Source: Hoylesella shahii DSM 15611 = JCM 12083
GTDB taxonomy: Bacteria; Bacteroidota; Bacteroidia; Bacteroidales; Bacteroidaceae
Length of the DNA stretch: 64,000 nucleotides
Assembly (NCBI RefSeq): GCF_000613445.1
Contig: NZ_BAIZ01000007.1
Span: forward strand, 1 to 64,000
Reading direction: 5' to 3'
Shown here: positions 54,201 to 63,840 of the stretch, piece after piece
Numbering within the stretch: the stretch's first letter is position 1
Layout: each line of letters opens with the position of its first letter
Translations under genes and position numbers: made by a program
Notes under the pieces: generated by a model
What the model was told of the DNA's origin: nothing
Database searches by the model: none
The model's input: only the letters and a program-made list of their open reading frames with translations

Positions 54201-55515
54201 ACTGTTGTTTTTTAATATAGGATTTAGTTGAATGTCAAAAAATGCTTGTAAAATTAGAAACATTCCGTAAATTCTAGTCTATTTTACCCAATCTTTTAAT
54301 GTTTATAAACAGATATTTGATTTACTTGTAAACTAAATTATGAACAGTTATGCTGCCTTCAGCTTCTATAAAACGCGTATATTTCGAGCATAAACATTTA
54401 AACAGGGTGCTATCTTGCCATGAAATAAAGTGTATTTGACAACATACAATTTGCAAAAGAATGTTTATCAACTAAAGTTTAAATGGCTTTTGAGCGAAAT
54501 GAATTGTGCCTTAAGATATGCATACACTATTCTTTTTAGAACCATTTTTGGATATATTGCTCGTTTTTACCGAAAAAATCAAGATGCAGAACAATGAAGT
54601 TGGGGCATTCTCTGCCTCATTTTTAACGCTTTGCTCATGCAATTTCGCCAGCAACTGTGCATAAATAATCATAGAAAAGTAGGCTATCTTTATTCTATAT
54701 CAACCGAAGTTCAGGACAATTACCTACACTTTATGCGGGTGTTGACGGCCTTCGATTGGTATGTAATTTGTAAAATACACGGTAAACACCGCTGCCGGTT
54801 CAACTAGTAGTGACAAAGAGACAAGTATTGTTAACAAAAAAATTGCTAAATACATACTCGTACAACACATTTTTTATTGTTCACCTCGTCCTCCAGTTTG
54901 GCACATTTCGGCATTTTTGTGCAGCATTATTTATTTCGCTTTTTATTATATTATTATTGTATCTTATATCATATCAGTACTATTAGAAGAAATACGCCTT
55001 TCGCAAAATACGATATTTTGAAGCATTTATTAGAAATTTAAACTTATTTTGAATTGCAAAACAATCTTTTTTCTTATTTTAATGAAAAAAGAAAGGAAAA
55101 CATTTGGAGGTTAAGTTACAAATATCTATCTTTGCGATGTACTTAGTAATCTTTGCGAACTAAAACGCTAGATTAACTTGCAAATCGCGAAATAAAAAAT
55201 CGCGAATCAACAACAAGGGACTTATACCTTGCCCTTACAACCGCCATTGAACACATGGCGAAAATGACGAACCAGAGAAAAATAATAAAAATACAATAAT
55301 ATACAATCGAGGGACTTGTGTTTTAGCCACAAAAACAACCGTAAGGGAACGGATAAGAGCCACAAACAAAGACGCAAAACACAACTAAAGGCGAACACAA
55401 TATCCAAAAACGCATAACAAACTGGCGTAATGCTCGATTGACTATACCTCTCAATGCTCCGCTGAATGAGCGGACACCTAATATGTATTAAGTAAATAAT
55501 CTAAACTGATGTTGT
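54201..55515. other. 1.3-kb A/T-rich non-coding stretch
   Basis: No reliable gene or RNA seen. It holds a TATCTTTG element (55127-55134, plus strand) about 380 nt before the next gene. Open frames here (for example 55222-55407 on the minus strand) lack coding character. Confidence 0.5.
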
Positions 55516-55866
55516 ATGAAGAAGGTAGTATTGTTTGTTTTTATGTTACTGCAGCTATGGGCCTGCGGACAAGTAAAGTACAGAGAAGTGCTAAGCTTGG
55601 CCGATGAGTTCGTATCGAGCCTTGAAACGGACTACCAAAGCTACGGATTACTCGGAGGCGTAGACAAAATTCGATACACCAAGGATGGGCTTTACCAAGT
55701 ATTTCCCATGGGAAGGCTCATCAATGTGAAAATCGATAGCATGGCCTCTGACAACGACTACGAACAATTGCGACAGGCCTTAGCCGCTCATTACTCCGAT
55801 GATGGACGAGTGAAGCAAGTTTATCGATGCCACGCGGGCACGATAATGATAGACTGCCGCAACTAA
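55516..55866 (+). CDS. Small lipoprotein, 116 aa
   Basis: Signal MKKVVLFVFMLLQLWAC (lipobox LWAC, Cys17), then GQVKYREVLSLADEF. The mature part has GLYQVFPMGRLINVKID and ends in CHAGTIMIDC with two cysteines that could pair. No family recognised; an isolated gene between long non-coding stretches. Confidence 0.7.
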   Translation: MKKVVLFVFMLLQLWACGQVKYREVLSLADEFVSSLETDYQSYGLLGGVDKIRYTKDGLYQVFPMGRLINVKIDSMASDNDYEQLRQALAAHYSDDGRVKQVYRCHAGTIMIDCRN

Positions 55867-56276
55867 TTTAGTGTTACATACTGTTGTTTGAAGAAAGGGC
55901 GCGGCAGTAAAGCCACGCACGGAGGCACGCTAGTTTCTTTTTACATTTAGGTTACCTCTGGCGAGAACTCTATGTGTCGCGACCCTTCAATCTTTTTCTA
56001 TGCCTTGCTGTTTGCTCTTATTCTTTTTCCAGTAAGGGGCTTTTTCTGTTTTCAAAGTTGTTTTTGGATGATGTTTATGGCGCATGATTGCTTGTTTTGC
56101 GCAGTGTTTTTGGTTTGTTTCACTGATAATGGCTAGCAAAACTGTTTTTAACGCTTGTGCTTCGTTTTGTTTTTCCTTTGCGCACTTAGGTTTTCTTCGT
56201 TGCTGATGGTCTGTTTAAGCTGTAATTTCTGTTCGTTTGGCCAGATTTGGGCCTAAATCTGTTAGGCATTCCGTGC
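55867..56276. other. Non-coding stretch before repeat copy C
   Basis: Begins just after the small lipoprotein; T-rich sequence (for example TTTTTGG and GTTTTGTTTTTCC runs) without a gene or recognised RNA. Confidence 0.45.
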
Positions 56277-56915
56277 TTTGTAAAATATTTAGTATGATTT
56301 TTAACACAAAAATCGAGGATTTTAGCAACCAACCACCTACCAGCTCGCAAATAATCAATTCTCGCAGAGGTTTGACAGTGTGAAAAACTCACTTCACTAA
56401 CAAAGGTTGACTAAACGACTTTTCTGTGAAATAAACCGTATTTTTCACGACTTTTGGTGCGTTTTGCAGCAAAATGCATAGCTAAATGCAGCAAAACGCA
56501 GTGCTAACTCCTACAAAACGCAGTGCTAACTCCTACTAAATGCAAGGCTAACTCCTACTAAACGCAAAGCATTTTGGTGCTAAACGCAGAACAGAATGGT
56601 GTGTTTTGTAATATTTTGGCCAACTTCTTATCTCAGGAACAATAAAAAAACGCGTGTTTTTGGTCGTAAAAACGACGTAAAAAGGGGGTTTTAGCACCTA
56701 AAAGTCGGTTTTGAGACGATGAAAAAATGGCTATCATTCTCAAAATAGAAAGGCTATTTGGTGCTAAATGGCTTGTTTGCGCTAAAAATCGACGCAAAAC
56801 AAAACGCAAAATGGAGAAAAATGAGGCAAAACAGCGGTGTTTTAGTAGATTTTTTCTCTAGAATGTATTGCACCCAAAGGACCATTTGTAATGTTTTATT
56901 ACTCTCGTTAACACT
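56277..56915. repeat. Interspersed intergenic repeat, copy C
   Basis: Left end TTTGTAAAATATTTAGTATG...TTTTTAACA, right end TTTGTAATGTTTTATTAC...GTTAACA. The head CTCGCAAATAATCAATTCTCG is shared with copy B. 22-bp units GTGCTAACTCCTACTAAATGCA at 56501-56566, plus a divergent fourth to 56588. TTTTCTCTAGAA precedes the right end as in copies A and B. Confidence 0.65.
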
Positions 56916-57730
56916 TTGCAGGTACAAAAGAGCCTATTATCCTAAAGTCTTAAGTTGGACTTAGATTTAAAACAAACCGGTCAATAGAATCAAAACAAAT
57001 TTTGTTTTATTGTAGAGTAGATAGCCAGTCTTTGTAACGCAGGCGTAGCGAGCTATGCCGAGTTGCAAAAACAGACAAGATGCCGACTAGAAAATAAAAG
57101 ATGTTAGGAAACAACACTAAACAAGAATTTTGGAAACACTGGGGTTTGATGACCGATTGGGGTTTAAAATTGGCCTTATCCAGCAGCCATATTTCGACCT
57201 AGCCACACCCCTCCAAAGATTTGATTGAGATTAAACCCCAATTGATTGTTATGCGACTTACCCCACATTTTTATATTGTATTCATTCCTTCGAGTTCATT
57301 TCTCTTGGGTTTATCAACATTTGTCCGTCTTATACTGTTAGCGTAGTACATTACTTATTATAGAAACACCCCCGTTATTATTGCTCGCGCCATTACCATG
57401 CTATTGCATGAACAACAAATGAAGCCTCAAACATCGTGCATCGAAATAAAAAATCGCTAGTATATTGGCCTTATATCCTATCAAATTTCGGAGAAAAGAC
57501 AAATGCGCACCTCATTATTCGTCCTGCAACTAGTTCTTTTTTAACCTCAACATGGCGTAAGATAAAACAAAAAGATACTGGTAATGCACTATCAATTTTC
57601 AACTCAAACCTGCTAAAAACATCGCGCTAAACCCTTCAAAAACAATCAACAACCAGTGCAAAAACACAATCTCAATCGGCAGCCAGCATCGTGTAAACCT
57701 CTGAAAAAGAGGCCTTCACCAGCATAAAAC
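56916..57730. other. Non-coding stretch after repeat copy C
   Basis: Mixed A/T-rich sequence. The frame at 57436-57630 has no start context or recognisable domain and I do not call it. Nothing else seen. Confidence 0.45.
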
Positions 57731-57760
57731 AAAAAAGGGACTACCGAAGTAATCCCTTTT
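57731..57760 (-). terminator. Terminator of tRNA-Asn
   Basis: Minus strand AAAAGGGATTAC-TTCG-GTAGTCCCTTTT: a perfect-length stem with one T-G pair and a TTCG tetraloop, right after the tRNA 3' end. Confidence 0.9.
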
Positions 57761-57761
57761 G

Positions 57762-57835
57762 CGCTTCAAGATGGGCTTGAACCAACGACCCCCTGATTAA
57801 CAGTCAGGTGCTCTAACCAACTGAGCTATTGAAGC
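57762..57835 (-). tRNA. tRNA-Asn (GTT)
   Basis: 74 nt: acceptor GCTTCAA/TTGAAGC, D-arm AGCTCAGTTGGTTAGAGC, anticodon stem CCTGA/TCAGG around CTGTTAA (anticodon GTT), T-loop TTCAAGC. CCA not encoded. Followed by a TTCG-loop terminator. Confidence 0.97.
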
Positions 57836-57967
57836 TTTTTGCTTGTTTGCGGTTGCAAAGGTACAACGTTTATTTTAAACCTCCAAACATTTTCGCAAAA
57901 AAAATTGATTTTGAGTGATTTTATAATAAAATAATGACAAAGTTTACGCTAGCTAATCTTAATATCG

Positions 57968-57975
57968 TAATTTTG
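57968..57975 (+). promoter_or_regulatory. TAATTTTG -7 box of the S41 peptidase gene
   Basis: Exact TAnnTTTG on the plus strand, 25 nt before the ATG at 58000. Confidence 0.6.
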
Positions 57976-57999
57976 CGTTACAGAACAAACCTATTTACA

Positions 58000-59688
58000 A
58001 TGAGGAAGACATTCATCGCATTATGCGTTGCCGCTTTCGCATCTTCGGCTGCGGCTCAAAAAGAACAAGACCACAATTTTAATGTGGCCAAGAACCTTAA
58101 CATTTTTAACGCTATCTACAAGAACCTCGACATGATGTACGTAGACACGCTTGATGCCGACCTAACCGTTGGTACTGGCGTGAATGCCATGCTCAAAGCA
58201 TTGGACCCCTACACCGTGTATTACCCTGAAGACAAGGTGAAAGACCTTAAATTCATGATTACAGGAAAGTATGGAGGTATTGGCGCACTTATCAAATACA
58301 ACAGTCAGCTCAAGCGGGTAACCATCGACGAACCTTATGAGAATATGCCTGCAGCTGAAGTTGGACTAAAAAAGGGCGATATCATATTGAGTATTGACAA
58401 CGAGGACATGACAAAAAAGGACCAAGGTTATGTTAGCGACCACCTTAGAGGCGACCCCGGAACTAGCTTTATCCTACAAATAAAACGACCCTCTACGGGT
58501 AAGGTTATGAAATTTAAGGTGGTAAGAAAAGCCATCCAGTCGCCTGCCGTTCCTTATTATGGTATGCAAGCCAATGGCGTGGGTTATATCAACCTTTCTG
58601 GTTTCACCGAAAACTGCTCGCGAGAAGTGCGTAGAGCCTTCCTCGACCTTAAACAACAGGGCATGAAAAGCTTGGTATTCGACCTTCGCGGCAATGGAGG
58701 TGGCTCGGAATCTGAAGCGGTAAACATCGTCAACATGTTCGTTCCTAAAGGAAAACTCATCGTCTCGAACCGCGGAAAGATGCAACGCTCTAACTATGAA
58801 TACCGCACTCAGGTGGAACCTCTCGACACAGTGATGCCTGTTGTGGTGCTGGTAGACGGCAATTCGGCTAGCGCTAGCGAAATTACTTGCGGCTCTTTGC
58901 AAGACCTTGACAGGGCTGTGGTGTTAGGAACAAGAACATTTGGCAAAGGTTTGGTGCAAATGACAATGGACCTTCCTTATAATTCGGCACTAAAACTAAC
59001 AACTGCCAAATACTATATTCCAAGCGGACGATGTATCCAAGCCATCAACTATAAACATAATAATGGTGGAACGAAGGAGCATGTACCCGACTCGCTTACC
59101 AAAGTTTTCTACACAGCTAACGGCCGACCCGTGCGAGATGGTGGTGGTATTATGCCCGATGTGGAGGTTAAAGCCGACACGCTGCCCAATATTGCGTTCT
59201 ACTTGGCTGGCATTAAAGACTCTAACGAAGTGTTGCTTAACTATCAATTGGATTACATCGCAAAGCATCCCACTATCGCACAACCCGAAAAATTCGTGAT
59301 AACCGATGCCGAATACGATGAGTTTAAACAACGCGTACTCAACACTAAGTTCACATACGACCGCGAAAGTGAGAAGTTTTTGAAGGAACTTGTTAAGCTG
59401 GCTAAGTTCGAAGGCTATTACGACGATGCCAAAAACGAGTTTAATGCACTTGAAAAGAAATTGAGTCATAACATCGCTAAAGACCTCGACATCAATAAAG
59501 AGGCTGTTAAAAGACTCATTGCCGATGGTATTATCCCTGTATACTACTTCCAAAAGGGGCGCATTAGGCATTCGCTGGTTGACGATAAGCAGATGAAAGC
59601 CGCACTTGAAGTACTGGCCGACTCGAAGAGATACGCCAGTTTGCTAAAGCCTCAACCTAAGACTACACCCGCAAAAACTAAAAAATAA
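58000..59688 (+). CDS. S41-family C-terminal processing peptidase
   Basis: 562 residues from ATG 58000 (MRKTFIALCVAAFASSAAA signal peptide); an earlier ATG at 57934 lies upstream of the -7 box and is unlikely. N-terminal helical part, PDZ domain (about residues 80-175; YGGIGALIKYN, GLKKGDIILSIDNEDM), then the protease core with SLVFDLRGNGGGSESEAV, catalytic Ser in DGNSASASEI and Lys in GTRTFGKGLVQM. A C-terminal helical extension follows. Periplasmic processing of envelope proteins is likely. A very strong hairpin follows. Confidence 0.94.
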   Translation: MRKTFIALCVAAFASSAAAQKEQDHNFNVAKNLNIFNAIYKNLDMMYVDTLDADLTVGTGVNAMLKALDPYTVYYPEDKVKDLKFMITGKYGGIGALIKYNSQLKRVTIDEPYENMPAAEVGLKKGDIILSIDNEDMTKKDQGYVSDHLRGDPGTSFILQIKRPSTGKVMKFKVVRKAIQSPAVPYYGMQANGVGYINLSGFTENCSREVRRAFLDLKQQGMKSLVFDLRGNGGGSESEAVNIVNMFVPKGKLIVSNRGKMQRSNYEYRTQVEPLDTVMPVVVLVDGNSASASEITCGSLQDLDRAVVLGTRTFGKGLVQMTMDLPYNSALKLTTAKYYIPSGRCIQAINYKHNNGGTKEHVPDSLTKVFYTANGRPVRDGGGIMPDVEVKADTLPNIAFYLAGIKDSNEVLLNYQLDYIAKHPTIAQPEKFVITDAEYDEFKQRVLNTKFTYDRESEKFLKELVKLAKFEGYYDDAKNEFNALEKKLSHNIAKDLDINKEAVKRLIADGIIPVYYFQKGRIRHSLVDDKQMKAALEVLADSKRYASLLKPQPKTTPAKTKK

Positions 59689-59703
59689 ACACATACTTAA
59701 CGC

Positions 59704-59741
59704 TTTTGGGGGCGCGGGCAAATGGCCTTGCGCCCCCAAAA
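59704..59741. terminator. Strong GC hairpin after the S41 gene
   Basis: TTTTGGGGGCGC / GCGCCCCCAAAA perfect 12-bp stem with a 14-nt loop, 16 nt past the S41 stop. Flanking T and A runs allow termination in either direction. Confidence 0.95.
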
Positions 59742-59807
59742 TGTGTTAATAACTAACGCCAAAGGGTGCACTAGACTAATGGTGAAACGTTCCTTCGCCA
59801 CACGCCT

Positions 59808-59821
59808 CCTTATATATAAGG
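59808..59821. promoter_or_regulatory. 14-bp palindrome CCTTATATATAAGG
   Basis: A perfect palindrome about 90 bp upstream of the second sulfatase gene; the same 14-mer stands alone at 31190-31203. It could be a regulator site or part of a promoter. Confidence 0.3.
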
Positions 59822-59909
59822 TGAGACCAACGAACGATAACTCCTGCAGACGGCTTGCAACCATACATCAACAAGCCACAAACCACAACACTATACATTC
59901 CTCTTCGCA

Positions 59910-61454
59910 ATGACAACATCCCCTCTGGCACTACTGCCAACGGCTCTTTTGATTCCTACAAACGCACTAGCGCAAACACAAAACAAACCCAACATTGTGT
60001 TATTTCTTGTTGACGACATGGGTTGGCAAGAGACTTCAGTGCCGTTTTATAAAGAAAAAACCTTGCTCAACAGTCGTTATCGCACACCCAACATGGAGCA
60101 ATTGGCTAGCAGAGGGGTGAAGTTCACACAGGCTTATGCTTCGGCTATTTCGTCGCCTTCGCGCTGTTCGTTGCTCTCGGGCATGAATGCGGCACGCCAT
60201 AAGGTTACCAATTGGACCTTCGACTATAACGTAGAAACCGACATGAACGACCCTGAGATGATGCCACCCACATGGAATTGCAATGGCATACAGCCCGACA
60301 CGGTGACATCTGCTCACAATCGGCATCGCACAACATTGATAACTCCCCTGCCACAACTGCTGAAAGATGCGGGGTATTACACCATACACTGCGGAAAAGC
60401 GCACTTCGGAGCACGCACAACAGCTGGAGAAGACCCGCGAAGCTTTGGTTTTATGGTGAATATTGCTGGTGGAGCCAACGGCGGACCAGCTAGTTACCTC
60501 GCAAGAAAGGAGTTTGGTAGCAATCGTTTTCATGTTTACGGACTGGAACAGTATTACAATACCGATACTTTTCTTACCGAAGCGCTCACCATCGAAGCAA
60601 TTAAGGCTTTAAACAAGCCCATAACCGAGGGCAAACCCTTCTTTCTCTACATGTCGCACTATGCCATACACGTGCCATACGAAGCCGACGAGCGGTTTAC
60701 ACCCAACTATCGACAGGCTAACGGACAAGGAATGTTCGACCCAATGCTGCAACAACCACTCAACGAAAACGAAATTAACCACGCCGCTTTGATTGAAGGC
60801 ATGGACAAAAGTCTTGGCGACTTGCTGCGCTTTATCGATAGTAAACCCGAAGTTGCTCGAAACACCATCGTGATTTTCATGTCAGACAATGGTGGTCAAG
60901 CCATTGATGTGCGCCAAGGTAGGCATAATTACGACCAGAATTACCCAGCTCGTGGGGGCAAAGGTTCGGCACTTGAGGGCGGCATTCACGAGCCAATGCT
61001 GGTGTATTGGCCAGGAGTGACGCGCGGCGGAACAGAAAATCACAACCGCGTGATGATAGAAGACTTCTTCCCTTCGCTGCTCGACATGGCACAAGTAAGC
61101 CAATACCGCACATCACAAGTGGTGGATGGGCGTAGCTTTGTGCCACTCTTGCGCAACCCAAAGCTGCATCGCAAACGCCAAATTGTGTGGCATTACCCAC
61201 ATTTCTGGACCACAAACATCAGCGAACGCGATGGCTACGGACCCTCTTCGGCACTGATGCACGGCCATTATCACCTGATATACTATTGGCGAACAAACAC
61301 TTGCGAACTGTATAACGTAACAAACGATATTGGCGAAAGCAACAATCTGGCGCACAAAAAGCCCAAACTCACCAACAAACTCAAGAAAATGCTCTTTAAA
61401 GAACTAGACGAATATGGGGCACAAAAACCCACTTGGAAAACTCCAAAACACTAA
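59910..61454 (+). CDS. S1-family sulfatase (Ser-type), 514 aa
   Basis: Signal peptide MTTSPLALLPTALLIPTNALA, then NIVLFLVDDMGWQETSVPFY (metal site), NMEQLASRGVKFTQAYASAISSPSRCSLLSGMNAARH. The active-site Ser in SSPSR is converted to formylglycine by a Ser-type maturase. Downstream IHCGKAHFGA and IFMSDNGGQ are family landmarks. The layout around MGWQxTSVPF is that of carbohydrate sulfatases in Bacteroidota PULs; I suspect a galactose/GalNAc-type (S1_16-like) substrate but cannot confirm. Not linked to the other sulfatase here. Confidence 0.9.
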   Translation: MTTSPLALLPTALLIPTNALAQTQNKPNIVLFLVDDMGWQETSVPFYKEKTLLNSRYRTPNMEQLASRGVKFTQAYASAISSPSRCSLLSGMNAARHKVTNWTFDYNVETDMNDPEMMPPTWNCNGIQPDTVTSAHNRHRTTLITPLPQLLKDAGYYTIHCGKAHFGARTTAGEDPRSFGFMVNIAGGANGGPASYLARKEFGSNRFHVYGLEQYYNTDTFLTEALTIEAIKALNKPITEGKPFFLYMSHYAIHVPYEADERFTPNYRQANGQGMFDPMLQQPLNENEINHAALIEGMDKSLGDLLRFIDSKPEVARNTIVIFMSDNGGQAIDVRQGRHNYDQNYPARGGKGSALEGGIHEPMLVYWPGVTRGGTENHNRVMIEDFFPSLLDMAQVSQYRTSQVVDGRSFVPLLRNPKLHRKRQIVWHYPHFWTTNISERDGYGPSSALMHGHYHLIYYWRTNTCELYNVTNDIGESNNLAHKKPKLTNKLKKMLFKELDEYGAQKPTWKTPKH

Positions 61455-61579
61455 AACACCAACCCCTACCCCAGCCCTTGCACTTCACTTAATAGGTGAT
61501 TTTATACCCATATTACATCCTCTTTGTCCATTTTTGTGTATTTTAAGCCGGCTATATGCCTTATATCAAGATAATTCTG

Positions 61580-61587
61580 TATTTTTG
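61580..61587 (+). promoter_or_regulatory. TATTTTTG -7 box of the dut gene
   Basis: Exact TAnnTTTG on the plus strand, 36 nt before the chosen ATG at 61623. Confidence 0.55.
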
Positions 61588-61622
61588 CAAGTGATGCGCC
61601 AATGCATTTAAAACACGAAACC

Positions 61623-62060
61623 ATGCTGAAAGTAAAGATAAACAACCGCGGAAGGCAACCGCTACCCACATACGCCACAGCACTGAGTGCAGGAATGGAC
61701 CTGCGAGCAAATATTGATGCCGACATCACCCTTATGCCCTTGCAACGCCAACTGGTGCCAACAGGATTGCATATTGCACTGCCCGAAGGGTATGAAGCAC
61801 AGATTAGACCTCGCAGCGGATTGGCTCTTAAACATGGAATTACCGTACTTAATACACCAGGAACGGTGGATGCCGACTATCGCGGAGAGCTAATGGTGCT
61901 GCTGGTGAACTTCTCTAACGAGCCTTTCACCGTGAAAGACGGCGAACGCATCGCACAAATGGTTATCGCCAAACACGAAAATGTGTGCTTCGAACTGGTT
62001 GACACACTCGACGAAACAGAAAGAGGAACTGGCGGATACGGACACACGGGACTGAAATAA
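61623..62060 (+). CDS. dut: dUTP diphosphatase
   Basis: 145 residues, trimeric dUTPase that keeps uracil out of DNA. The five motifs are visible: [37 protein letters not shown] and [11 protein letters not shown] chose ATG 61623 ([10 protein letters not shown]) over the in-frame ATG at 61602. The TPR gene starts 8 nt after the stop, as is common in Bacteroidales. Confidence 0.95.
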   Translation: MLKVKINNRGRQPLPTYATALSAGMDLRANIDADITLMPLQRQLVPTGLHIALPEGYEAQIRPRSGLALKHGITVLNTPGTVDADYRGELMVLLVNFSNEPFTVKDGERIAQMVIAKHENVCFELVDTLDETERGTGGYGHTGLK

Positions 62061-62068
62061 CACAAGTG

Positions 62069-63840
62069 ATGAAACGAAATCTGATACACATCGCGGCCGC
62101 AACAGCCACTTGCGTCGTGGCGCTTGCCATGGCCACGCCCAAAGCTTGGGCCAAAAAGAAGGTACAACCCACTAAAGTTGCACCAGTCAAAACATTGTCG
62201 TACAACGACAAACGACGCTTCGACTACTTCTTTCTCGAAGCAGTGAAACAAGAGAACATTGGCAATTATGCCTCTGCTCTCGACCTCATGAATCATTGTC
62301 TAGCCATTAATCCCAACGCGGCAGAGGTGTATTTCATGCAAGCTCCTTATTATGTACAACTCAAAAAAGATAGCTTGGCACTGGCTTGTCTGGAAAAAGC
62401 GGCTACACTTCGCCCCGATAATTCTACGTTTACCGAACGATTGGGACAGTTCTACATCAATAGTGGCAACTTTGATAAGGCCATCCAAACCTACGAAAAA
62501 CTAACGGCTAACACCAAAGAAACAGGCAACAGCGATGCGCTGAACGTACTCATGCAATTATATGGGCGCCAAAAAGACTTCAATGGCGTGCTGAAAACAC
62601 TCAATAAAATTGAGCTAGTGAACGGCATAACCGAAGAAACCACACTGCAAAAGGTGCGCGCATACGAAATGCTCGACGATAAAACATCGGCGTTTAAAGC
62701 CTTAAAGCAGCTTTGCGACGACCATCCCAACGATGTAAACTATAAACTGATGTTGGGAAACTGGCTAATGCAAAACCAAAAAGAGGCCGATGCACACAAA
62801 ATTTTCACTGCTGTGCTGGCCGAAGACCCTGATAATACCTTCGCACAAGCATCGCTATACGACTATTATCGGGCTAAAAACAACGATGCTATGGCCACTC
62901 AGCTACGCGACAAGATGCTCATCAGCCCCAAAACAGATAACGAAACAAAGTTGTCTATCATGAAACAAGTGGTGCAAGAGAGCGAACGCACTGGCGGTGA
63001 TAGCACTGCTGTGCTAGCTTTGTTCGACAAAATCACCTCCGCTAACCCCAACGATGGCAACATGGCCGAACTAAAAGCTGCCTACATGTCGGTGAAGAAC
63101 ATGCCCGATAGTTTGGTTAACAACGCTCTAAGACAGGTTGTGGCCGTTGCTCCAGAGAACACAGGCGCTCGTTTGCAACTCATTCAAAGCCTTTGGAAGA
63201 AGCAACGCTGGGACGAAATCTTAACACTAAGCAAGCAAGCGCAAGCTTACACACCCGAAGAAATGGTGTTCTACTACTTCGAAGGCATGGCCAACTATCA
63301 GATTGATAAGAAAGACCAGGCCCTAGACGCTTTCAAAAGGGGCGTTTCACAAATTAACCCCAAAAGCGATAAGGAAATTGTGGCTGAGTTTTACGAACTA
63401 ATGGGAGAAATTCTCTACCAAAAGAAACAGCATAAAGAGGCTTTCGCCGCCTACGATAGCTGTTTGCAATGGAAACCCGATAAGGCTAGCTGCCTCAATA
63501 ACTACGCTTATTATCTAGCGAACAAGGTAAAGACCTCGACAAAGCCGAAGCAATGAGCTATAAAGCCATCAAAAACGAGCCCAATAATGGCACGTATCTA
63601 GATACTTATGCATGGCTGCTGTTCCTCAAAAAACGCTATGCCGAAGCTCAGGTTTATATCGAACAAGCTCTAAAAAACGACTCTACATCGCTTAAAAGCA
63701 AGGTGGTGTTGGAGCACGCTGGCGATATTTACGCAATGAATGGCGACACTAAAAAAGCTATCGAATATTGGAACATGGCTCTAAAACAAGGAGCCGACAA
63801 GGCTGTTATCAATAGAAAAATTAAAATGAAAAAGCCTTAA
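62069..63840 (+). CDS. Secreted TPR protein, about 590 aa (frame broken by one base near 63525)
   Basis: ATG 62069 opens a signal peptide (HIAAATATCVVALAMATPKAWA) followed by at least ten TPR helices, for example ALACLEKAATLRPDNSTFTERLGQFYINSGNFDKAIQTYEKL. The frame stops at 63556 after YYLANKVKTSTKPKQ. The next frame resumes inside the same repeat. Restoring one G in AACAAGG(G)TAAAGAC gives LANKGKDLDKAEAMSYKAIKNEP and continuous TPRs to 63840. The dut-TPR pair is typical of Bacteroidales, where envelope-related genes often follow. Periplasmic, function unassigned. Confidence 0.88.

Noticed and set aside
55222-55407. 61-residue frame rich in leucine and phenylalanine
   Set aside because: AT-rich non-coding composition, no start context and no conserved feature.
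57436-57630. 64-residue frame before tRNA-Asn
   Set aside because: No recognisable domain, start signal or neighbour logic.
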